Positions 37,375-44,912 of a DNA stretch of 64,000 nt are shown here, in pieces (position 1 is the stretch's first letter; each line of letters opens with the position of its first letter). Source of the DNA: Bacteroidota bacterium (lineage in GTDB: Bacteria; Bacteroidota; Bacteroidia; Chitinophagales; Saprospiraceae); NCBI GenBank assembly GCA_003045895.1, contig PZPC01000018.1, positions 1 to 64,000 of the forward strand. The letters run 5' to 3'. Below the pieces are notes generated by a model that saw only the letters and a list, made by a program, of their open reading frames with translations, ran no database searches and was not told the DNA's origin. The position numbers and the translations under genes are program-made.

Positions 37375-37548
37375 GTTTTTAAAGTTAGGGTTTTGCGAAA
37401 TCATTGGTCGATTCAAGCATCTCCTACGCCGGCAGTTCAACAAAAGAAAGGGTCTCCCCCCTTGTTTTTACCTGGAAATACCGAATAGCTGAATCATAAA
37501 GTTCGTTGAGAAAGGACCGGATGCTTCTGATTTTGATCATGGGGCCAA

Positions 37549-37610
37549 GGTGATTTCTATTCGGTGGTATATAGTTAAATCACCACTATACTTTTAGATC
37601 AATATCACCA
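37549..37610. promoter_or_regulatory. Candidate enhancer-binding-protein sites for the sigma-54 operon
   Basis: Half-sites related to TGGTGA/TCACCA: GGTGAT at 37549-37554, GGTGGT at 37564-37569, ATCACCA at 37579-37585 and TATCACCA at 37603-37610. They lie about 120-180 bp upstream of the -24/-12 element, the usual place for activator sites. The same box forms a perfect palindrome upstream of the activator gene at 47436-47453. Confidence 0.55.
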
Positions 37611-37728
37611 GACTGGCAAAAAACAATTTCCCTCACAATGCCGAATTTTTTTTCGGCGATCAGTCCCTCAATGGTACTTAGCTGAAAAAAAATTCGCAAA
37701 AACAGCTAAAAAGCCTTGTTTTTCCATT

Positions 37729-37743
37729 TGGCACACATCTTGC
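37729..37743 (+). promoter_or_regulatory. Sigma-54 (-24/-12) promoter
   Basis: TGGCAC at 37729-37734, five bases, then TTGC at 37740-37743. The 15-nt layout is exactly that of the consensus TGGCACG-N4-TTGC, with the invariant GG and GC in register. Transcription should start near 37755, about 60 bp before the ATG at 37818. The sigma-54 activator at the far end of the operon supports the call. Confidence 0.85.
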
Positions 37744-37817
37744 CTTTTGCTAGCCATAGCAAATCCTGCCGGGCAGGAAAATTGAATCTAATTATTCAAA
37801 ATTTAAATCCTTTCATT

Positions 37818-38558
37818 ATGCACGATCTGGATAGAACCATGCGGGAACGCGGCTATGACTACGACCGCGAATTCGATTACGAAGAAGAATACAGTGACAA
37901 TGGTGAATTCGACTACGAAAACGAATACGATGACGAATACACCACAGACTACGAAGCCGATGAATACGGCACGGACTACGAACTGGATGACGAATACGAT
38001 ACGGAAATGGGCAGTCCTTTTTCCGAAGAGATGGAATCCGAACTGGCGTTTGAATTGCTTTCGGTGAACAGCGACGAAGAATTGGAGGAATTCCTGGGCA
38101 AATGGCTTAAAAAAGCCTGGCGAGGCATTAAAAAAGTGGCACCTGGCGTGGGCCGATTTCTGAAAAAAGGACTCAAGGGGTTGGCAAAAGTTGCCCTTCC
38201 AGCGGTGGGGACCTTTTTTGGTGGTCCGGTAGGCGGCATGGTAGGCGGAAAACTGGCCAATGCCGCCTCCAACCTTTTTGAAATTGAGCTGGAAGGGCTC
38301 AGCCCGGAAGACCAGGAATTCGAAGTAGCCAAACGCGTCATTCGTTACGGCAACCAGGCCATGCAAAATGCGGCCAACCTGTCCCAGCGTATGCCCCCTG
38401 CACAAGCAGCAAATCTGGCACTCAAACAAGCCGCTGCCACCCACGCGCCGGGGATGCTGAAACCACGCCAAAGTACCCGTTCAGGAGAGGGCACCTGGCG
38501 GCGCGTAGGCAGCCGTATTGTGCTATCCGGGGTCTACGGCCGGCGCTGGCGTCCTTGA
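37818..38558 (+). CDS. Protein with acidic N-terminus and cationic amphipathic Gly-rich core (function unknown)
   Basis: 246 residues from the ATG at 37818. Residues 11-62 are almost only Asp, Glu, Tyr and polar residues. Residues 95-125 are basic and amphipathic (KWLKKAWRGIKKVAPGVGRF, then LKKGLKGLAKV), followed by a Gly-zipper-like hydrophobic stretch at 126-150 (ALPAVGTFFGGPVGGMVGG). A helical Ala/Gln-rich region leads to a basic C-terminus (TWRRVGSRIVLSGVYGRR). There is no signal peptide. Proteins with this acidic-then-amphipathic plan occur in cyanobacteria and myxobacteria as far as I recall, without assigned function. The core looks like a membrane-active peptide and the acidic part could mask it; both are inference. 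First gene of the sigma-54 operon, 24 bp before the next gene. Confidence 0.75.
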   Translation: MHDLDRTMRERGYDYDREFDYEEEYSDNGEFDYENEYDDEYTTDYEADEYGTDYELDDEYDTEMGSPFSEEMESELAFELLSVNSDEELEEFLGKWLKKAWRGIKKVAPGVGRFLKKGLKGLAKVALPAVGTFFGGPVGGMVGGKLANAASNLFEIELEGLSPEDQEFEVAKRVIRYGNQAMQNAANLSQRMPPAQAANLALKQAAATHAPGMLKPRQSTRSGEGTWRRVGSRIVLSGVYGRRWRP

Positions 38559-38582
38559 TCACCAACAGTAAATACAAGTGCT

Positions 38583-39926
38583 ATGCGTACGGACAATGGG
38601 TTACACATTGGAAACGGGCTGCCGGTTCGGCAACGGCAGGGTAGCAGCAACCGCCAGTACCGCCCAAAGCAAGAAGGACATCTGGAGGATTACCGCCTAT
38701 TCCTGGTCAATGAATCCAGGGCTTTGCTCACCCGTTTGCGGCAAGTAAAACCATTTCTGCTGAGTATGCCAATGGTTGTTGCGGCTAACATTTCACCGGC
38801 AGCTCAGCAGGGTATTCATCAGCTATTGGGGGATAACTACCAAGAGTTGAAGGTAAAAATTCAGTTGCTCATGGCTGCGCTGAAAAAGGGAGTGGTCCAG
38901 TCAGCGGAAGATGCCCAGGGATCTTTTGCCTTTATCAAATTGCAGTTCAACTGGCTCCTCGACAGCCAGGACATCTTTGCCGATGTGTTGTCCCAACGCA
39001 GTGAGCACGAAACGGGAACCTGGTTGGCAGGATTGGATGCGCTGGCCGAAGATGCCTTGCGGATAAAGGGCAATCTGTTCGCTCCCCCTCCACTGATTAC
39101 CTACCTGGACCGGGGGCATGGCGCGGCTATTCGTCGGGCCCGCACCCGGCTACCGAGCGGAAAGTCGAACCCGGTGGCGGTCATCCGGGTGCCACGAGAG
39201 CGAATGATCTCCAATGGTATCGCCTCCTCCTTGATCCACGAAGTAGGACACCAGGGAGCGACCTCCTTGCACCTGGTTCGTTCTTTAAAGGTTCAGCTGC
39301 AACAAAAAACCAGAACCGACCGCCCCAACCAGGACCTTTGGCAATGGTACGAACGCTGGATTTCAGAAATACTCTCAGATCTGTGGTCGGTGGCTCACCT
39401 GGGCATCGGAGCTACTACCGGATTGATAAACGTCGTGAGTGTACCCAGCTACTTTGTTTTCCGGCTCAACACCGACGATCCCCATCCACCGCCATGGATC
39501 AGAGTAAAACTCAGCCTTGCTTTTGGCGAAGCCTTGTTTCCCGACCCGCAGTGGAAGCAACTGAGCAGCCTCTGGGATAGGCTCTATCCCCTAAGTTTGA
39601 TCAGTGATGCCAGAAGAAAGACCTACGAAAGGTTAGCCGCATTGTTGCCTGAGTTTAGCAGGCTCATCCTGCAGCATCATTCGGAGGCCTTGCAGGAACA
39701 CCCCCTGCAGGAGATTTTCCCCTACCGCGCCCGGCAACCAGGAAGGCTGCGAAAACTTTTTCAATCGTGGAGAAACGACCCGCTGCGGATGAAATCATTT
39801 CGCCCGGCACTGGTTTTCGCCGCCATTGGCCAGGCCCGAGCTGACAACCTATTGACCCCGGAAAAGGAAAATGAAATCCTGGGCAAGGTACTCGTTTCCT
39901 GGGCACTGCGCCGGTCTATTTCTTAA
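38583..39926 (+). CDS. HExxH (gluzincin-like) metallopeptidase-like protein
   Basis: 447 residues, no signal peptide. SLIHEVGHQG places a zinc-peptidase HExxH motif at residues 219-223. Forty residues on, WISEILSDLWS offers Glu262 as a third ligand and Asp266 in a pattern (ExxxD) seen in gluzincins. The N-terminal 200 residues are mainly helical, with Gln/Arg-rich ends. The family is not known to me by name. It sits between the acidic/amphipathic protein and the 665-aa protein with 18-24 bp gaps, so it is clearly in the operon. Processing of the first gene's product is an obvious but untested possibility. Confidence 0.75.
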   Translation: MRTDNGLHIGNGLPVRQRQGSSNRQYRPKQEGHLEDYRLFLVNESRALLTRLRQVKPFLLSMPMVVAANISPAAQQGIHQLLGDNYQELKVKIQLLMAALKKGVVQSAEDAQGSFAFIKLQFNWLLDSQDIFADVLSQRSEHETGTWLAGLDALAEDALRIKGNLFAPPPLITYLDRGHGAAIRRARTRLPSGKSNPVAVIRVPRERMISNGIASSLIHEVGHQGATSLHLVRSLKVQLQQKTRTDRPNQDLWQWYERWISEILSDLWSVAHLGIGATTGLINVVSVPSYFVFRLNTDDPHPPPWIRVKLSLAFGEALFPDPQWKQLSSLWDRLYPLSLISDARRKTYERLAALLPEFSRLILQHHSEALQEHPLQEIFPYRARQPGRLRKLFQSWRNDPLRMKSFRPALVFAAIGQARADNLLTPEKENEILGKVLVSWALRRSIS

Positions 39927-39944
39927 CTTTTAAATTCAACCATC

Positions 39945-41942
39945 ATGGCAACCAGGAGAAAAAAACCAACCAACCCCGTTACGCCAAACAAACCCGTTAC
40001 ACCAGTAAACCCTGTAGTGACGCCAGTCAAAACAATTAAACCCAATATCCTCAGCAAGGAAATAATTTCAAATTTCAACCAACTCAGGACGGACAAAACC
40101 AACCTGATAAGCATGAAACTTGACTTTGACCGGCCGCTGAGCGACAATGAGCTCGAGGAATACCGCCAGAAGTTAGCACTCATCATTACCGACGAAAGTA
40201 ATACGTTAGCCCCAATTTCTCCCACCAAGCGAAAAGGAACAGAATTCTTTTTCCAAATCCCCAAGGGCGCTTTAACGCCATTCCTGGATTCGGCAATAGT
40301 GGACTTAGACTTTCAAGTCGACAACAAAACCATTGTCCAGGATCAACGGGTAATTGCAGAGAATGCAACGGAAGCACTGGCATTTGGAGTGAAAAACATC
40401 GCCGATAAATCCGAATTGGACATAAATGTCCAGCAGCCTGCTTTCCCGCGCAGTCCGCTGTTGGTGCTCTTCAAGTCCATTGTGGATAGCAGTGACCGAA
40501 TATCCTTCAACAGCTACAAAAGCTTTATGGACAAGTTTTTCTGTGAAGGACCGGGGAACAACAAAAACGATGCAGATAATGGACTTTTCCGAAGAAGGTT
40601 TCTCCCCTTTAATGACACCGATAGCTACCGTATCCTCAAAGTGGCTACCGAAACCTTTTTGATGACCAATGTGGGCGTTCATTTGGATTTAAAAAACATT
40701 TCAGACCAGGATCTGGATAATTTTTTCATCAATGAGAAAGGGTTAAGCTTTTTTGCCAGCAACAAGCAAGGCTTCAACCAACTGTGGAGCAAGTACTTAA
40801 ATGTACCACAGCACAAGTTGGTTGGTGGAGACAGCAATGTAGCTATCCTACCCTTTCTTTACACGATCCGGCGGAAGTTCAGCGAAATGGGGATCAAGAA
40901 AAACTGGCTGGACAATGTGATTGAAAGTGAGCTTTCGGACAAGTCCTTGCCGGTGAATACCGACGAACAATGCATCGGCCTCATTCACCAACGACTTAGC
41001 TGTCCTATTCTGATCGAGCTGATCTGGTCTTACTGGCACGAGGAAGCCATGTTGGTGCAAGCGCTTAATGCGATCTTGCTGCGTTTTCAGAACATGCGGA
41101 CCAATAGCAGCCGGGATCCCCTGGCGGAAATGGAAATATCCCATTTGCTCCCCTTGAACAACCTGCTGTGGGGCCTGACCCAGGACCAACAACATTTGCT
41201 AAGTGTGGTGCGTCGCAACCATGAGTACGACCATCACTATGGCATTTCCTTAAAAGGTAAGGCTGTCGCGGAGTTGCGAAGTGCCGATAGTCGCACCCGA
41301 TTTCTTGATGCGTTCCACGGTGTCCTCTATCTGGCGGCGAAATACTATGCGGATTCCTCCAACAAGCTGGTAGAACCCGATGCTTTCCCGATGCTGAATG
41401 CACTGCGGGAAATACATTTCATCATTGCCGAAGGCATGCACAACCAGTACGGTGACCTGCCCACTACCGCCCGCATCGAAATGTTGATGCAGCAGTGGAT
41501 TCTGGCACGCCCTGAATTGCGCGAATTCCTGCCGGGCCGGGCTGCCGTGCCTTACACCGAACCCTGGATGGATCGGATTGCTTCCATGAATAAGCTGCAG
41601 GGATGGACGGATACCTCTCCCATGCACTTCAACAACCTCGCCGTATTTGGCGAACAGATTCTACTGTCTATCCGCTTTGGCGACTGGAGTGAGCAGACCC
41701 GCACGCAAGATGACGCTGCCCAGTGGGCACTTTTCTTCCGCGCCCAGATCCAGGGCTATATCCACTCCTACAAAGCAGCCACGGGCGTCGATCTGACGGC
41801 TACGGTGGTAGGAAACAAGGTGGACAGCATTCCACCTTCACAACACTTGCTGCGCAGGCTGCAGGAACAACTGAATGGCAACAGGGTAAAGCAAAACGGG
41901 CAGGTCACACCACGGAAACAATCCAAAAGTGAACTTTACTGA
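39945..41942 (+). CDS. 665-aa protein of unknown function in the sigma-54 operon
   Basis: 665 residues. The start MATRRKKPTNP leads into a Pro/Val/Thr-rich basic leader (residues 1-33), then a beta-rich N-terminal domain to about 150 and a large helical C-terminal part. The region from about 405 is the most family-like: LLPLNNLLWGLTQDQQ, YDHHYGISLKGKAV (near 430), RSADSRTRFLDAFH, EGMHNQYGDLPTTARIEML, LQGWTDTSPMHFNNLAVFGE and QIQGYIHSYKAATGVDL. I recall similar blocks in actinobacterial and cyanobacterial proteins, but no function. The His/Tyr/Asp-rich YDHHYG and EGMHNQYGD blocks could bind metal or a cofactor. No signal peptide or transmembrane segment is seen. The next gene overlaps it by 14 bp. 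Confidence 0.8.
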   Translation: MATRRKKPTNPVTPNKPVTPVNPVVTPVKTIKPNILSKEIISNFNQLRTDKTNLISMKLDFDRPLSDNELEEYRQKLALIITDESNTLAPISPTKRKGTEFFFQIPKGALTPFLDSAIVDLDFQVDNKTIVQDQRVIAENATEALAFGVKNIADKSELDINVQQPAFPRSPLLVLFKSIVDSSDRISFNSYKSFMDKFFCEGPGNNKNDADNGLFRRRFLPFNDTDSYRILKVATETFLMTNVGVHLDLKNISDQDLDNFFINEKGLSFFASNKQGFNQLWSKYLNVPQHKLVGGDSNVAILPFLYTIRRKFSEMGIKKNWLDNVIESELSDKSLPVNTDEQCIGLIHQRLSCPILIELIWSYWHEEAMLVQALNAILLRFQNMRTNSSRDPLAEMEISHLLPLNNLLWGLTQDQQHLLSVVRRNHEYDHHYGISLKGKAVAELRSADSRTRFLDAFHGVLYLAAKYYADSSNKLVEPDAFPMLNALREIHFIIAEGMHNQYGDLPTTARIEMLMQQWILARPELREFLPGRAAVPYTEPWMDRIASMNKLQGWTDTSPMHFNNLAVFGEQILLSIRFGDWSEQTRTQDDAAQWALFFRAQIQGYIHSYKAATGVDLTATVVGNKVDSIPPSQHLLRRLQEQLNGNRVKQNGQVTPRKQSKSELY

Positions 41943-43065
41943 TGGCGGGCACCCGCGACTGGATTTTACCTCCGCCCTGTACTTAGGTTTTCGGCACAAT
42001 AGCCAAAGCCTTTTGCCCTGGGACAGCTTGACTACCGGTGCGCCCGCAGCCTTGCAGGAACCAGGCATGGCGCACCGGATACCCCGACAACTGGCCAGGA
42101 TGATGGGATTAGAAGAGGGTCTGGCTTTTCCTTCTACCCTTCATCTTTTCCGAGACTTGTTTGATCACCTGGTAGCACAGGATTCGCTTTTCTTCTTCGA
42201 CGACCAGGCGTATCCGATCAGTACCTGGGGGTTGGAGGCGACCCTCCAAAACAGGTCGAATGTCTTCCGCTTTCCACACGGAAATATTCGGATGCTGGCC
42301 CAGCTGCTGAAAACGAACTTGCGGGCAGGTCAACGGCCCGTAATGGTCACCGATGGATGGTGCCCCCAGTGTGGCGGGCCATTACCCTTACGAGCCTACC
42401 AGTCGTTGCTCTTGCTGGCCAATGGATTGCTGGTACTGGATGATACCCAGGCACTGGGTGTACTCGGTAAAAATCCTACCCGGCAGATGCCCTATGGTTT
42501 TGGTGGTGGAGGTATGTTGCCCTGGCTGGGCTTGCGCCACCCGGATATTGTTGTCGGGAGTTCTTTGGCAAAAGGGTTTGGTGTGCCAATGGCAGTACTG
42601 GCTGGCAGCCACACTTTGGTCAGGAAAATCCAAAGCAAAAGTCTTACCCGGGTGCATTGCAGCCCGCCGTCAAAGGCAGATTTCCGGGCCACTCAACATG
42701 CCCTGGCCAGCAATGCCAGGCGAGGCGACGAACTTCGGCACCGCTTATACGCCAATGTGCGCTTGTTCAAACAGGCACTACAGGCACAGGGCATTGCGAC
42801 GTCCGGCAATTTTTTTCCGGTGCAATTGCTCAAAGGTCTGGACCAGGAAGAAGCGGTCTGCCTGGTCGATCGCCTGGCGGAAAGCGCAGTCAAGGCGATC
42901 GTGGTAAATAATCATTACCGTGAGCCAGCAGCGTGTTTTATCCTGCGGGCCGACCACAGCAGCGATGATATCCGTTGGGCAACGCATTTGCTCGGAAAAT
43001 TACTGAAACCCATTCGCAAAAAACGATCACAAACCCCAGGCGATGACAGACTTTGCACCTACTAA
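41929..43065 (+). CDS. PLP-dependent fold-type I enzyme, alpha-oxoamine synthase-like
   Basis: 378 residues from a GTG that overlaps the previous stop by 14 bp, which suggests translational coupling. The PLP-binding Lys is K215 in SSLAKGFGVP. The Asp that contacts the pyridine nitrogen is in VLDDTQALGVLG (D171/D172), where 7-keto-8-aminopelargonate synthases have DEAHGIGVLG. The residue that stacks on PLP in that family (His) appears to be replaced in DDQAYPISTWG. WCPQCGG (C145, C148) and TRVHCSPPS are further marks. It could be a synthase condensing an acyl donor with an amino acid, or an aminotransferase; the substrate is unknown. A biosynthetic enzyme inside a protease operon is unexpected. 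Confidence 0.8.
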   Translation: MNFTDGGHPRLDFTSALYLGFRHNSQSLLPWDSLTTGAPAALQEPGMAHRIPRQLARMMGLEEGLAFPSTLHLFRDLFDHLVAQDSLFFFDDQAYPISTWGLEATLQNRSNVFRFPHGNIRMLAQLLKTNLRAGQRPVMVTDGWCPQCGGPLPLRAYQSLLLLANGLLVLDDTQALGVLGKNPTRQMPYGFGGGGMLPWLGLRHPDIVVGSSLAKGFGVPMAVLAGSHTLVRKIQSKSLTRVHCSPPSKADFRATQHALASNARRGDELRHRLYANVRLFKQALQAQGIATSGNFFPVQLLKGLDQEEAVCLVDRLAESAVKAIVVNNHYREPAACFILRADHSSDDIRWATHLLGKLLKPIRKKRSQTPGDDRLCTY

Positions 43066-43993
43066 AACAACCGGCCCTGACCACGAAATTGTCTTAGGTA
43101 CAGACGAGCGAAGAAGGGTGAATACGACCCAAAAGCCGCCTTTTCGCTGGATCTGCTCCCTGGAAGTAGAATTCCCCGAACCGGTTATCAACGCCCTTGG
43201 CGTGCTGGAGCACCGTGACAAAAGATGGGAGGAACTGCCAACTGGCGATAAAGGCTGCGGGAGTGGACTGCTCATTTCTTCTAAAAAGGTACTGACGGCC
43301 AGCCATGTGCTAATGGGATTTAAAATTGTGCCTGGAAGAAAGTCCGGCGAACAAATGCTTCAACCCGTATTGGCAAGTCGGGTACGGGTGATTCCGGGCA
43401 GAAATGACCACCACCATGCCGCCCCACCTCCTTTTGGCGTTTGGACAGCCCATAAGGTACACGTAAATCCGATTTTCAAAAAACGACTCAGCGGTAGTCC
43501 TGAGGCGATCACGAAAAACAGCGTGCTGGCAGCTTTACCCTTTGATGTGGGTATGGTCGAACTGAAGGCCAAGATCACCAGGCATTCAAATCGACGTCTT
43601 CAGCTGGGTGACAAAATCGGCTGGTGGGGCAAGGATCCGGCATTCCGGATCCTCCCCGTTTCGGCACAACGACAAAAAACACTTACCCGGTATCTCGCCC
43701 ATATTGGAGGCTTTCCAGGAGACAAAGGCCCGTTACCCTGCAGCGTGCCCTATACCTCCCGCGGCGCCATCCTGACCGCTGCCCCTACAATTAGCGGGCG
43801 CAGGCTTGATCTGCTGTTGTACCAGGCCGATACCAGTGCCGGGATGAGTGGCAGTCCGGTGTGGATAGAAAACCAGCAAGGCCATAAGTACCTGGTAGGC
43901 GTACACAGTAGTTTTTCAACTTATCAGGCGGATCAACAAGTTAATATTGGTGCATTGCTTACGCCCCCCCTGATGCAAAGCAAGTGGTGGTAA
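43043..43993 (+). CDS. Trypsin-like (S1/V8 family) serine protease 1
   Basis: 316 residues; the start overlaps the previous gene by 23 bp. The catalytic triad is intact: His88 in LTASHVLMG, Asp168 in PFDVGMVEL and Ser269 in GMSGSPVW. GCGSGLLIS before the His and YLVGVHSS after the Ser are typical of chymotrypsin-fold proteases. There is no signal peptide and no propeptide with a recognisable cleavage site, so it may act in the cytoplasm or leave by a non-Sec route. It lies directly before a second protease of the same fold; the two are diverged (different lengths and insertions), so they are old paralogues. Confidence 0.85.
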   Translation: MTDFAPTKTTGPDHEIVLGTDERRRVNTTQKPPFRWICSLEVEFPEPVINALGVLEHRDKRWEELPTGDKGCGSGLLISSKKVLTASHVLMGFKIVPGRKSGEQMLQPVLASRVRVIPGRNDHHHAAPPPFGVWTAHKVHVNPIFKKRLSGSPEAITKNSVLAALPFDVGMVELKAKITRHSNRRLQLGDKIGWWGKDPAFRILPVSAQRQKTLTRYLAHIGGFPGDKGPLPCSVPYTSRGAILTAAPTISGRRLDLLLYQADTSAGMSGSPVWIENQQGHKYLVGVHSSFSTYQADQQVNIGALLTPPLMQSKWW

Positions 43994-44088
43994 GCCGACA
44001 GCACAGCCCCCCGTTTAATTGCACCTGGACCAAACCAAATTCTTTTACTTCCCGGACGCCAAAGCCCCGGGAGCAAAAATTATTTACC

Positions 44089-44868
44089 ATGAGAGATCTC
44101 ATTGATGAAATATTGGAAATGGATGACTATGAATATTCGGCCCTGGAAGACCGGGAAGTAGTCCTCGACGTGGATGATCGAAAACCGGTCACCTATTTTG
44201 CCCCCTGGCGGTATATCTGCCAGATAAACGTCATTGGGGTCGGTCATGGAACGGGCACTTTGATTGGGCCAAAAACAGTCCTGACCGCTGCACACGTAGC
44301 CTGGGATATCAAAACCAAAACGTCCCATCCAAGAATCAACGTACTACAGGGCAAAAACGGACCCGATCAACTCCAGCAATCTGAAGTAGAAAAGGTTGTT
44401 TTCCCCAGTGGATTGATAGACCCCGTAAAAGGCTGGGATTATAATAATGATAAAAGTAAGTGGCATTTGGATTATGCCATTCTTCATCTCAAAGACCGGA
44501 TCGGTGTAAAATACGGTTATTGGAGTTTCGCGCACAAAATCTGGAAAGACGATCCAATTGGTACGAGTATGTGGTCATCTGCGTATGCCCTTTCCAAAAT
44601 CAATGTAAACGTGGCCGGATATCCCGGAGACAAAGGGAATAATTTTGCCTATTGGGATTTTGACAAAGTAATCAGGAATGACGGAAAAATCCTCTTTTAT
44701 CAAAATGATACCGCGGCGGGCCAAAGTGGCGCGCCTGTTTTTTACCGAAAAGGAACCCGCAGAAGGGTCCTAATAGGAATTCATAGTGGAGGAGGAGGCG
44801 CTGGAAAAAACAGAGCTGTTTTTTTGAATAAAAGCGTCCAGGCTTTTATTCAAAAATATACGAAGTAA
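44089..44868 (+). CDS. Trypsin-like (S1/V8 family) serine protease 2
   Basis: 259 residues from the ATG at 44089; the frame is open back to 43984 but that part overlaps the previous gene and is not protein-like. The triad is His69 (LTAAHVAWD), Asp128 (HLDYAILHL) and Ser213 (GQSGAPVF). The N-terminus MRDLIDEILEMDDYEY is acidic, and its LIDEIL echoes the LLDEIL near the C-terminus of the OmpA-like protein two genes on. AGYPGDKG-type loops are shared with protease 1 (GGFPGDKG). No signal peptide. Expected to cleave proteins or peptides; specificity unknown. Confidence 0.85.
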   Translation: MRDLIDEILEMDDYEYSALEDREVVLDVDDRKPVTYFAPWRYICQINVIGVGHGTGTLIGPKTVLTAAHVAWDIKTKTSHPRINVLQGKNGPDQLQQSEVEKVVFPSGLIDPVKGWDYNNDKSKWHLDYAILHLKDRIGVKYGYWSFAHKIWKDDPIGTSMWSSAYALSKINVNVAGYPGDKGNNFAYWDFDKVIRNDGKILFYQNDTAAGQSGAPVFYRKGTRRRVLIGIHSGGGGAGKNRAVFLNKSVQAFIQKYTK

Positions 44869-44912
44869 TTCGGTTCTCTAACCATTCTTAATCCTTAAAA
44901 TTCAATAACATC

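Larger units (their letters stand above)
37375..37817. other. 443-bp divergent regulatory region
   Basis: Lies between the lipoprotein gene (minus) and the sigma-54 operon (plus). It contains TGGTGA/TCACCA-like boxes (37549-37610), the -24/-12 promoter (37729-37743) and, just downstream, a short palindrome CCTGCC-G-GGCAGG at 37765-37777 that would fall at about +10 to +22 of the mRNA. No coding frame here is credible, although the frame of the next gene opens already at 37716. Confidence 0.7.

Noticed and set aside
37716-37817. Longer start for the acidic/amphipathic protein
   Set aside because: The upstream in-frame part would cover the -24/-12 promoter and the transcription start; the ATG at 37818 is consistent with both.
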